From positions 1-41,507 of the forward strand of contig CAMOWQ010000007.1 of NCBI GenBank assembly GCA_946628495.1: a DNA stretch of 41,507 nucleotides, in the 5' to 3' direction. A model generated the notes under the pieces. The model was not told the DNA's origin and searched no databases. It worked only from the letters and a program-made list of their open reading frames with translations. This DNA is from an uncultured Treponema sp. (GTDB taxonomy: Bacteria; Spirochaetota; Spirochaetia; Treponematales; Treponemataceae). Positions 1 to 6,421 of the stretch are shown here, piece by piece (within the stretch, counting starts at the first letter, position 1; every line of letters begins with the position of its first letter). A program made the position numbers and the translations under genes.

Positions 1-3
1 AAA

Positions 4-76
4 TAGCTCCTACGGGAGTCGAACCCGTCTCTCCGCCTTGAGAGGGCGATGAACTAAACCGATATTCGAAGGAGCC
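4..76 (-). tRNA. tRNA-Glu (anticodon CTC)
   Basis: The minus strand folds as a 73-nt cloverleaf. The acceptor GGCTCCT pairs with AGGAGCT (first pair G-U), discriminator A73, T-loop TTCGACT. The 7-nt anticodon loop CTCTCAA has U33 and anticodon CTC, which reads GAG (Glu). CCA is not encoded. It lies three bases after the U-run of a terminator-like hairpin that follows tRNA-Gln, so its own promoter is not obvious. Confidence 0.93.
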
Positions 77-78
77 AT

Positions 79-109
79 AAAAAAAGGCTGAACCGTCCGG
101 TTCAGCCTT
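79..109 (-). terminator. Terminator-like hairpin between tRNA-Gln and tRNA-Glu
   Basis: On the minus strand an 11-12 bp perfect stem (arms around AGGCTGAACCG / CGGTTCAGCCT, 2-nt loop) is followed by a run of seven T. It starts about 3 nt after the 3' end of tRNA-Gln and ends 2-3 nt before tRNA-Glu. It has the form of an intrinsic terminator, but it could also act as a processing spacer or attenuator, because tRNA-Glu has no visible separate promoter. Confidence 0.75.
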
Positions 110-111
110 AG

Positions 112-182
112 TTCCCCAAGGAGGATTCGAACCCCCACAGTCAGAACCAGAATCTGAAGTGCTACCATTACACAATCGGGGA
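112..182 (-). tRNA. tRNA-Gln (anticodon CTG)
   Basis: A 71-nt minus-strand cloverleaf. Acceptor TCCCCGA pairs with TTGGGGA, giving the weak U1-A72 pair typical of tRNA-Gln, with discriminator A. The anticodon stem TCAGA/TCTGA encloses loop TTCTGGT with anticodon CTG, which reads CAG. The T-arm is GGGGG-TTCGAAT-CCTCC. CCA is not encoded. A strong promoter lies directly upstream. Confidence 0.93.
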
Positions 183-195
183 ATAAGTGAATATA

Positions 196-224
196 AATAT
201 ACACACTTTTAATTATTACGTCAA
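196..224 (-). promoter_or_regulatory. Sigma-70-type promoter for tRNA-Gln(-Glu)
   Basis: On the minus strand TTGACG (219-224), a 17-bp spacer and TATATT (196-201) place the start near 189, about 7 nt before the tRNA-Gln 5' end. Both hexamers and the spacing are close to consensus. Confidence 0.75.
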
Positions 225-228
225 TACT

Positions 229-275
229 AAAAATGATAAACCTGCAAAATTTTTTCAGATTTATCATTTTTTTTT
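229..275 (-). terminator. Probable (bidirectional) terminator after the CBM48 gene
   Basis: An 11-bp arm AAAATGATAAA and its complement TTTATCATTTT enclose a 19-nt A/T-rich loop, with T-runs on both sides. It begins just after the stop codon of the CBM48 gene on the minus strand. The stem is AT-rich, so strength is uncertain. Confidence 0.55.
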
Positions 276-282
276 CTGGTTT

Positions 283-684
283 TTATTTTGTTGTCTTTTT
301 CTTTGCAGTTGTTTTTGCTGCTGATTTTGGAGCAGGTTTCTTTGCAACTTTTGCCGCTTTTGGAACAGTTGTATCTACAACCGAATTGTCGTCATTTGCA
401 AGTTCCGAACGGATATATTTATCGGCTTTCCAGTCGTTAATCCATTTTTTGCCGTTTGGTGTTTCAAGACAATATCTGAACTGATATTCAGTATTTGTAT
501 CGAGCTGTTTTTTTACAGAAAAAGATCCGTCTGGACCTTTTTTCATCGGAGTTGCAGTTTCACTCCAGCTGTTAAAAGTACCTGCAAGATAAATTTTATC
601 AGCACCTTCAGCTGCATTTGGATTAACAGTGAAAGTAACTGTACACTTTTTTTCATCACTAGAGAAAGATTTTTTTAAAGACAT
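283..684 (-). CDS. Stand-alone CBM48/AMPK-type glycogen-binding domain protein
   Basis: A 133-residue protein that is essentially one carbohydrate-binding module of the CBM48/AMPK-beta type (about residues 12-95). Visible family marks are the YLAGTFNSW strand and turn, the YQFRY strand and the W-x-ND-x-x-AD-x-Y segment that follows, which carries the aromatic residues used for glycogen or maltooligosaccharide binding. The last 30 residues are a Lys/Ala/Pro/Thr tail, probably disordered. There is no signal peptide or catalytic domain, so a cytoplasmic role on glycogen or as an adaptor is inferred. The ATG at 684 is preceded by a good GGAGG. The gene lies directly downstream of tRNA-Ser and the SRP RNA on the same strand, with no obvious terminator between, so it may share their transcript. 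Confidence 0.82.
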   Translation of the reverse strand: MSLKKSFSSDEKKCTVTFTVNPNAAEGADKIYLAGTFNSWSETATPMKKGPDGSFSVKKQLDTNTEYQFRYCLETPNGKKWINDWKADKYIRSELANDDNSVVDTTVPKAAKVAKKPAPKSAAKTTAKKKTTK

Positions 685-715
685 GTTTTTTTCCTCCGAA
701 TTAATATAAAGAAAA

Positions 716-813
716 GGGCCAGATAATCCCAGGCACCACTTTCATCCAAATACCGCTGCTTCGTTCCCGATCTGACGGGGTTTTCTGGCGAAAATGTGTA
801 GGGCATCTGACCC
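716..813 (-). ncRNA. ffs: Signal recognition particle RNA, small bacterial (4.5S-like) type
   Basis: On the minus strand, GGGTCAGAT at the 5' end pairs with ATCTGGCCC at the 3' end to close a roughly 98-nt hairpin RNA. The apical part carries the universal domain IV: GTCAGATC, GGAA tetraloop, CGAAGCAGC. Compared with E. coli 4.5S RNA the UCC/GGA stem is replaced by a compensating UCG/CGA stem, and the asymmetric loop AGCAG is intact. The 3' segment GTGGTGCCTGGGAT also resembles the E. coli RNA. It binds Ffh for co-translational membrane targeting. It starts about 5 nt after tRNA-Ser, so the two are probably cut from one transcript. Exact ends are estimated from the terminal helix. Confidence 0.93.
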
Positions 814-817
814 ATAG

Positions 818-904
818 CGGAAAGATGGGGATTCGAACCCCAGGTAACATTTCTGCTACGCTTCCTTTCCAAGAAAGTACCTTAAACCGCTCGGTCATCT
901 TTCC
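818..904 (-). tRNA. tRNA-Ser (anticodon GGA)
   Basis: An 87-nt class II tRNA on the minus strand. Acceptor GGAAAGA pairs with TCTTTCC, discriminator G. The anticodon loop TTGGAAA gives GGA (reads TCC/TCT). A long variable arm precedes the TTCGAAT T-loop. CCA is not encoded. The SRP RNA follows immediately. Confidence 0.94.
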
Positions 905-929
905 AACATAAAGTTTATCCGCATATAAA

Positions 930-958
930 AATTTACAATTTTATTTTTTATCTGTCAA
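930..958 (-). promoter_or_regulatory. Sigma-70-type promoter for tRNA-Ser / SRP RNA
   Basis: A perfect TTGACA (953-958, minus strand) is separated by 17 bp from TAAATT (930-935), with the predicted start near 923, about 19 nt before tRNA-Ser. It serves tRNA-Ser, ffs and possibly the CBM48 gene. Confidence 0.75.
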
Positions 959-984
959 CATTAATTTACCATAATCTTATAAAC

Positions 985-1830
985 TTATGCAACATAAGCT
1001 TCAAGTCTTCTCATTCTTGTAGGATGCTGCATTCTTAAGATGGCATGTTTTTCAATCTGACGGATTCTTTCTTTTGTAAGATTGCAAACATCTCCAACTT
1101 CTTTAAGAGACATTGGCTTTGAACCGTTAAGACCGTAGCGCATTCTGATAACATCAGCTTCGCTTGGTTTTAATGTTTCGAGAACTTTTTCAATTTCCTG
1201 CGACATTGAATCTTCAAGAACTTTTTCTTCAGGTTTTTTGTTGATTGTATCTTCGCAGAAATCAGCAATTTTTACATTATCTGCACCTGCCGTTGTAAGT
1301 TCTGCATCAAGAGAAACCATGTCTTTTGAAATATTAAGCATTTCTCTTACATGTGAAGATGTCATGTTCAACATCTGAGCAATTTCTTCAATTTCGAGCT
1401 GTTCGGAATTTTTATTACCGATAGTTTTCTTTGCATGTTCAATCTGAACAAGTTCGTTTGCCCGGTTAAGAGGAAGTCTGATTGCACGGCTTTTTTCGCA
1501 GATTGCTTTAAGAATGCTCTGGCGAATCCACCATACTGCATACGAAATAAAATGATATCCTTTTGAAACATCGAATTTTTCAATTGCAGTTAAAAGTCCA
1601 AGATTTCCTTCGCTGATTAAATCTGTAAGATCAAGTCCGTGATTCTGGTATTTTTTTGCAACGTTTACTACAAAACGAAGATTTGCATTTATGATTTTAG
1701 CTCTGGCTTCAGCATCACCGGCTTTTGCTTTTATTGCAAGTTCAGTTTCCTGTTCATGGGAGAGCAGTGGAATTTTATTGATTTCTTTAAGATACATGGC
1801 CAAAATGTTTTCGTCGTTATTTGCTTTCAT
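985..1830 (-). CDS. Alternative sigma-70-family sigma factor, short RpoD/RpoS-like (no region 1.1)
   Basis: A 281-residue sigma factor. Region 1.2 (ILAMYLKEINKIPLL, near residues 9-23) is followed by region 2 with LRFVVNVAKKY, DLISEGNLGLLTAIEKFD and FISYAVWWIRQSI (core binding and -10 recognition), region 3, and region 4.2 with an SLKEVGDVCNLTKERIRQIE helix-turn-helix. Region 1.1 and the non-conserved region of the roughly 600-residue spirochaete housekeeping RpoD are absent, so this is a group 2 or RpoS-like factor. The open frame extends 39 codons further upstream, but the ATG at 1830 has a GGAGAT Shine-Dalgarno, and the -24/-12 promoter at 1866-1882 lies inside that extension, so 1830 is chosen. 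A sigma-54 promoter in front of it recalls Borrelia rpoS. I do not assign a symbol because orthology cannot be tested here. Confidence 0.9.
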   Translation of the reverse strand: MKANNDENILAMYLKEINKIPLLSHEQETELAIKAKAGDAEARAKIINANLRFVVNVAKKYQNHGLDLTDLISEGNLGLLTAIEKFDVSKGYHFISYAVWWIRQSILKAICEKSRAIRLPLNRANELVQIEHAKKTIGNKNSEQLEIEEIAQMLNMTSSHVREMLNISKDMVSLDAELTTAGADNVKIADFCEDTINKKPEEKVLEDSMSQEIEKVLETLKPSEADVIRMRYGLNGSKPMSLKEVGDVCNLTKERIRQIEKHAILRMQHPTRMRRLEAYVA

Positions 1831-1865
1831 TTTACATCTCCATAAATAGGTTTTGTAAAATAAAT

Positions 1866-1882
1866 AGCAATATTCGTGCCAA
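1866..1882 (-). promoter_or_regulatory. Sigma-54 (RpoN) -24/-12 promoter of the sigma factor gene
   Basis: The minus strand reads TTGGCACGAATATTGCT, an exact match to the sigma-54 consensus YTGGCACGRNNNTTGCW (all eleven fixed bases plus Y, R and W). The predicted start is near 1855, leaving about 25 nt of leader with a GGAGAT Shine-Dalgarno before the ATG at 1830. Confidence 0.88.
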
Positions 1883-2004
1883 GTTATATAGGTGTGCGAA
1901 AATATTATATTTATATTTAAAATAATAAAAAAAACTTCAATCGGCAAGAAAAAAAATAAAAAAAATGGTTCAAAATTTCACATAAAAATAAAATACAGAT
2001 AAAA

Positions 2005-2063
2005 ATGGGTAATTTTGATACACAGTTTTAAAAGAGTTTCTGTATTGTGTCCTTTTGACCCAT
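2005..2063. repeat. Imperfect inverted repeat upstream of the sigma-54 promoter
   Basis: ATGGGT (2005-2010) and ACCCAT (2058-2063) bracket the weaker inner arms GATACACAG and CTGTATTGTGTC. It lies about 120-180 bp upstream of the -24/-12 promoter, where enhancer-binding activators usually sit, and 70-120 bp upstream of the aminotransferase promoter. The function is inferred from position only. The rest of the 310-bp gap is AT-rich. Confidence 0.4.
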
Positions 2064-2081
2064 ATCAATATTAAAATGTAT

Positions 2082-2123
2082 ATTTATGCATAAATGTACG
2101 CGTTTTATGCATTTTTTTTGCAT
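2082..2123. promoter_or_regulatory. Cluster of TGCAT boxes upstream of the aminotransferase promoter
   Basis: A perfect 14-bp palindrome ATTTATGCATAAAT (2082-2095) is followed by TTTATGCATTT (core 2107-2112) and TTTGCATATTT (core 2119-2123). Core centres are about 21 and 11 bp apart, i.e. two turns and one turn, so the three sites face the same side of the helix and end just upstream of the -35. This suggests an operator or activator array; the protein is unknown. Confidence 0.4.
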
Positions 2124-2128
2124 ATTTA

Positions 2129-2157
2129 TTGACATAAAAGGTGGAATTTAGAATAAT
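2129..2157 (+). promoter_or_regulatory. Promoter of the aminotransferase gene, probably leaderless
   Basis: A perfect TTGACA (2129-2134), 17-bp spacer and AATAAT (2152-2157) end 7 nt before the ATG at 2165. Transcription should begin at or one base before the start codon, and no Shine-Dalgarno is present. Confidence 0.65.
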
Positions 2158-2164
2158 CTTACGT

Positions 2165-3454
2165 ATGATTAATCCATTAGCACAAGCATTGAATGATACC
2201 CTTGCAGGGTCGGTTGTTGATTCTCTTCTTTCGGACATGGGAAGACGTCTTTATTTTCCAAACGGAATTATTTCTCAGGGTGGTGAGGCTGCCAAAGACG
2301 CTCATTATGCAAACGGAACTATTGGTATGGCCGTTTCTGGAAATACTCCAATAGAACTTAATTCATACAAAAAATCTATGCCGGATTTTAATTCCAGGGA
2401 AACCGTTGCATATGCAAAAACAGCTGGAAATCCTGATTTAAGAAAATTATGGAAAGAAAAAATCATAGAGAAAAATCCTTCTCTTAAGAACAAGAATTTT
2501 TCACTTCCTGTTCTTGTTCCTGGTCTTACAGCCGTTCTTTCTTATGTTGCAGATTTATTTATTGATGCTGATAAACCTTTGCTTACTGCTGAACCATGCT
2601 GGGATAATTACGAATTGATTACATGTGCAAGACGTGGTGCTGAATTCCATCAGTTTAAGTGTTTTGAAGGAAACGGATTTAATTCAAAGGCTTTGGAAAA
2701 AGCTATGCGTGAAGATGCAGAAAAATACGGTTCTGTTCGCGTTCTTTTGAATTTCCCGCAGAATCCTTCTGGTTATAGTCCGACAAAATCAGAAGCCGCT
2801 GAAATCTGTAATATCGTAAGAAAACTTGCAGAAGAAGGAAAGAAGGTTCTTGTTCTAAGTGATGATGCTTATTTTGGCTTGAATTATGAAGATGATATTG
2901 AACCTCAGTCGCTTTTTGCATACTTTGCCGATATGCATGAAAATGTTCTTGCAATTAAAGCTGATGGTCCTACAAAAGAAGATTTTGCATGGGGATTCAG
3001 AACAGGTTTTGTAACATTTGCTTCTAAAAATCTTACTGATGCACAGTATACAGCTCTTACAACTAAGTTTATGGCTGCAATCCGTTCTTCTGTTTCTTGT
3101 TCTTCAACTCCAGCTCAGAGCCTTGTTCTTCATGCATTGAATAATCCTGAACATAATGCTCAGAAAGCAGAATTAAGGGCAATGTTAAAGAGACGTTATG
3201 ATTTGGTAAGAAAATTCGTAAATACACATGAATCATCGGTTCTTTCGCCAATGCCTTTTAATTCAGGTTATTTTATGAGTTTCTACGTTAATAATGGAAA
3301 AGCCGAAGAAATCAGAAAGAAGCTTCTTGCAGAAAAGGGAATCGGTATTATACAGATTGATCCTCATACACTTAGGGTTGCTTTTTCAAGTATTGATGAA
3401 GATAAGATTGATACAGTTTACTCGGAGATATATAATATAGCCGAGGCTATGTAA
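2165..3454 (+). CDS. PLP-dependent class I/II aminotransferase
   Basis: A 429-residue fold-type I aminotransferase. Visible are the LNFPQNPSGYSPT segment (substrate and PLP contact Asn), VLSDDAYFGL (PLP-ring Asp and Tyr) and AIKADGPTKEDFAWGFRTGF, which should hold the Schiff-base Lys and the following Arg. The C-terminal small domain ends in a typical LRVAFSSIDEDKID strand-helix. The substrate is not evident from the sequence; an aromatic or alanine-type amino donor is possible. An upstream in-frame GTG at 2141 exists, but it would sit inside the promoter spacer, so ATG 2165 is preferred. A lipoprotein gene starts 3 nt after the stop and is probably co-transcribed. Confidence 0.82.
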   Translation: MINPLAQALNDTLAGSVVDSLLSDMGRRLYFPNGIISQGGEAAKDAHYANGTIGMAVSGNTPIELNSYKKSMPDFNSRETVAYAKTAGNPDLRKLWKEKIIEKNPSLKNKNFSLPVLVPGLTAVLSYVADLFIDADKPLLTAEPCWDNYELITCARRGAEFHQFKCFEGNGFNSKALEKAMREDAEKYGSVRVLLNFPQNPSGYSPTKSEAAEICNIVRKLAEEGKKVLVLSDDAYFGLNYEDDIEPQSLFAYFADMHENVLAIKADGPTKEDFAWGFRTGFVTFASKNLTDAQYTALTTKFMAAIRSSVSCSSTPAQSLVLHALNNPEHNAQKAELRAMLKRRYDLVRKFVNTHESSVLSPMPFNSGYFMSFYVNNGKAEEIRKKLLAEKGIGIIQIDPHTLRVAFSSIDEDKIDTVYSEIYNIAEAM

Positions 3455-3457
3455 CTG

Positions 3458-4744
3458 GTGTTTAGGCATAAATTATTTATCATCTTATTGACATTATCCG
3501 CAGTTGTTCTGTTTTCATGTTCAGATAATAAACATGCGTCTTTGAATCAAAACGAAAAGAAGAGGGTTATTATCTGGACAAACTGTACGGAATTTGCTCA
3601 GTATATTGAGCTGTTTAATAAAACTCATTCTCAGAATGATGCTGTTCTTGTTTATAAAGAAAATCCTGCTTTATCGCTGCAAACTGTAAAAGGCGAGGAG
3701 CGTCCTGATATAATTATAGGTCCATGGCTTAGAAATGATTCAACTCAGAAAGAGTTTATGTGCCTTGATTATCTTTTTTATAGAAATCAGCTTTCTTCGG
3801 AACTTTTTTATCAGAATTTGCTTGAAGCAGGAAAAGTTCGTAATAAGCAGTATCTTTTGCCTGTAAGTTATAATCTTCCTGCTGTAATTTTTTCTTCTGA
3901 AAATAAAAATCTTGTTTCTGATAATTATACTCTCACAATAAATCAGATTCGTTCGATTGGTTCTTCTTTTAATGAAAAAAATAAACGTGGGTTTTATACA
4001 AAAATAGGTTTTTCTCCGCTTTTGAATTCTGATTTTTTATACCTGACGACAAAACTTTTGGGAAGCAGCTTTCGCGAAGAAAAAAAGTCTGTTTTGTGGA
4101 ATGATGATTCTTTTGAAAAAGGTGTTTCTTATTTGCGTGATTGGGTTATAACAGAAAACGGTTCTTCATCTGCTGAAAAAGATTTTGATTTTAAGTATCT
4201 GTTTATGCCTGATTATAGGCAGGTTACTTCTGGACGAACCCTTTTTGCATACACTGTAAGTAATAAATTGTTTAATATGATGAAGAAACAGGATCTTCAG
4301 CTTGATTACCGCTGGATTTGCAATGACCGTAAAATTCCTATGGAAGATTCATTTACGCTTCTTGGAATTTATAAAGATGCAGAAAATGTTCCTGGTGCTT
4401 CCGAATTTTTAATCTGGTTTTTTCAGGCCGAAAATCAACGTGCAATGATTGATAAAAAAATCAGTTTTAATCTTAATACAGAACAGTTTGGCCTTGCCGA
4501 CGGTTTTTCTGCTGTAAAAGAAGTTACCGAAAGAATTCTGCCGACATATTATACTCAGCTTCTTTCGAATCTGCCTCCTGCAAGCATGATATCTGTTCCT
4601 GAAAAATTGCCGGCACGATGGAGCAGTTACAAAAAATCTGTTGTAGAGGCTTATATTGAGGCTGTTGTCTGTTCCGAAGACGATAAAAATGTACAGTCCA
4701 TGCAGGAATTCGAATCTGAATGGGAAAAGAAAATCTTTGATTGA
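3458..4744 (+). CDS. Extracellular solute-binding lipoprotein (family 1-like)
   Basis: 428 residues beginning with a lipoprotein signal peptide (MFRHKLFIILL...VLFSC) with the lipidated Cys about residue 21. The mature part opens with KRVIIWTNCTEFAQYIELFN and later RPDIIIGPWLR, the layout of ABC sugar/oligosaccharide-type binding proteins (helix after the first strand, then a target-naming loop). No permease or ATPase genes are adjacent, so the substrate and partners are unknown. The start is a GTG only 3 nt after the aminotransferase stop, with a weak Shine-Dalgarno (GAGG) inside the upstream gene, which suggests translational coupling. It converges on the next gene with a 12-bp gap. Confidence 0.72.
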   Translation: MFRHKLFIILLTLSAVVLFSCSDNKHASLNQNEKKRVIIWTNCTEFAQYIELFNKTHSQNDAVLVYKENPALSLQTVKGEERPDIIIGPWLRNDSTQKEFMCLDYLFYRNQLSSELFYQNLLEAGKVRNKQYLLPVSYNLPAVIFSSENKNLVSDNYTLTINQIRSIGSSFNEKNKRGFYTKIGFSPLLNSDFLYLTTKLLGSSFREEKKSVLWNDDSFEKGVSYLRDWVITENGSSSAEKDFDFKYLFMPDYRQVTSGRTLFAYTVSNKLFNMMKKQDLQLDYRWICNDRKIPMEDSFTLLGIYKDAENVPGASEFLIWFFQAENQRAMIDKKISFNLNTEQFGLADGFSAVKEVTERILPTYYTQLLSNLPPASMISVPEKLPARWSSYKKSVVEAYIEAVVCSEDDKNVQSMQEFESEWEKKIFD

Positions 4745-4756
4745 TAATCTTTCTGT

Positions 4757-6421
4757 TTATTTAAGAACGACGTTTGGAATATTATCAACTATTTTCTTCT
4801 TGAAAATATATTTTAGCGGATGAAGGTCAAATGCATTCTGATACCATCCGCCAATATTATTTGTATTTATAACATTAAACGAAACCGGATGATAAACTGG
4901 AATTACCATGCCGCTTTCCAGAAGAACTTCTTCGGCTTGTGCAAGAAGTTCGTTTCGCATGTTATCTTTTGCAACCGCTGCCTGATTTAAAAGATTATCA
5001 AACTGTTCATTTTTCCAGCCAGAAACATTAAGTGTTGAATCTCCGCGGAAAAGTTCCAGAAATGCAAGAGGATCTGCAAAATCACCAATCCAGACATAAG
5101 AAAAAAGGTCTGAGGAACTGTACTGAACGCTAGGAATGTAATACAAGTTTGGAATCATTCTTACTGTAAAATCTACGCCAAGCGGTTCAAGAGCCTTTTG
5201 AATTTCAATAAGCATGTCTTCGGTATAGCTTCCTTCTGGAATATCCAAAACAAGAGGAAGTCTTTTGTCTGCATCAATATTGTAAAGTTTTCGTGCCTCG
5301 TCCATAAGAAGCAAAGCTTCCTGCGGGTCAGTGTAAGAAAGACCTTCGACGGTTGGATAGTTAGAAAGTGGAAAAACAAATGTTTGTGCAGGAACTATAG
5401 AATTTTTCCTAAGAATGTCCCAAGGAATTGCTTCAAGCACAGCCCTTCGAAATTCTTCATGATTCCAGATTTGAATTGAACCGTCTGATTCAGGTTTATT
5501 CTTAAAGAATATGTATGAAGTTCCGAATTCCGCATTCATTTGAATTGCATTTGGAATAAGAATATTGTTCGTGTTTATATTACCCGAAATAACCCAGTCT
5601 GCTTTTCCTGTGTTGTAAAGAAAGGTATTTTCTTCGAGGTCGTTTGACTGAATGAATGTAATTTTTTCGAGCCATGTATTGTTGTAATCCCAGTAATACG
5701 GGTTTTTTCGCAGTATGATTTTATCGTTTTGTAAATCGTCAAGAATGTACGGCCCTGAATAAACTGTAGGATTTCTATGAACGACACTGAATGCAGAATG
5801 GCAGAGAATTCTTGGAAGATAATTTGCAGGTGTTTTTAGATGAACTGAAAGTGTTTTTTCTCCTGTTGCCTTTAAACCAACGTTTTCTTTTGAGCCATGT
5901 CCTGTTCTGTATTCCTCTGCACCCTTAATTATATCGAAAAGTGAAGAATAAGGAGCTTCTGGTGTAGAAAGAAGCTGAATCCAGGAAGAAACAACATCTT
6001 CTGCGGTAATTGATTCTCCGTTGCTGAATTTTGCTTCATTACGAATTGTAAATGTCCATCGCAATTTATCGCGCGAAATCTTGTAGGATGTTGCAATTGC
6101 ATATTGTGGATCCAATGTTACGGGATTGTAAGAAAAAAGTCCTTCGTAAAGTCCTGAATGAATTTGTGCATCTGAAGAGTAGGAGGTTGTCTGTGGATTT
6201 AAATCATGCGACGCGATGGATTCTATAATTATAAAATCATCCTGAAGTTTTTTATCAATCTGAAAGTTTTCCTGCTGATTGTTTTTATCTGTCTGAATTT
6301 CCTGTTCAGAAGGAAGCGGTTCATCCGTAACCTCCTGTGCAAAAAGCATGGAAGGTAGCAGAAGGCATACGGACAAAATTATTGTGCAAAGTTTTAAGTT
6401 CATTTTTTTATAATCAGTCAT
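4757..6421 (-). CDS. Periplasmic peptide ABC transporter substrate-binding protein (OppA/SBP family 5)
   Basis: 554 residues with a Sec signal peptide (hydrophobic core LCTIILSVCLLLPSMLFA, cleavage probably near AQ). The mature part has family-5 marks: an early SSDAQIHSGLYEGLF strand-helix, LDPQYAIATSYKISRDKLRWTFTIRNEAKFSN with GESITAEDVVSSWIQLLS, and a late YHPVSFNVI strand. The length is typical of OppA. No lipobox is clear, so it may be soluble in the periplasm. The first ATG overlaps the upstream gene by 8 nt; a second ATG at 6403 would also keep a signal peptide. No opp permease or ATPase genes are in the window, so it is either an orphan binding protein or serves a system encoded elsewhere. 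Confidence 0.85.
   Translation of the reverse strand: MTDYKKMNLKLCTIILSVCLLLPSMLFAQEVTDEPLPSEQEIQTDKNNQQENFQIDKKLQDDFIIIESIASHDLNPQTTSYSSDAQIHSGLYEGLFSYNPVTLDPQYAIATSYKISRDKLRWTFTIRNEAKFSNGESITAEDVVSSWIQLLSTPEAPYSSLFDIIKGAEEYRTGHGSKENVGLKATGEKTLSVHLKTPANYLPRILCHSAFSVVHRNPTVYSGPYILDDLQNDKIILRKNPYYWDYNNTWLEKITFIQSNDLEENTFLYNTGKADWVISGNINTNNILIPNAIQMNAEFGTSYIFFKNKPESDGSIQIWNHEEFRRAVLEAIPWDILRKNSIVPAQTFVFPLSNYPTVEGLSYTDPQEALLLMDEARKLYNIDADKRLPLVLDIPEGSYTEDMLIEIQKALEPLGVDFTVRMIPNLYYIPSVQYSSSDLFSYVWIGDFADPLAFLELFRGDSTLNVSGWKNEQFDNLLNQAAVAKDNMRNELLAQAEEVLLESGMVIPVYHPVSFNVINTNNIGGWYQNAFDLHPLKYIFKKKIVDNIPNVVLK

Noticed and set aside
675..898. Two 65-codon open frames over the tRNA-Ser/SRP RNA region
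   Set aside because: They are chance frames through stable RNA genes that account for the sequence completely.
1831..1947. 39-codon N-terminal extension of the sigma factor
   Set aside because: It lies across the -24/-12 promoter, has no Shine-Dalgarno and no similarity to region 1.1; the ATG at 1830 has both ribosome site and family start.
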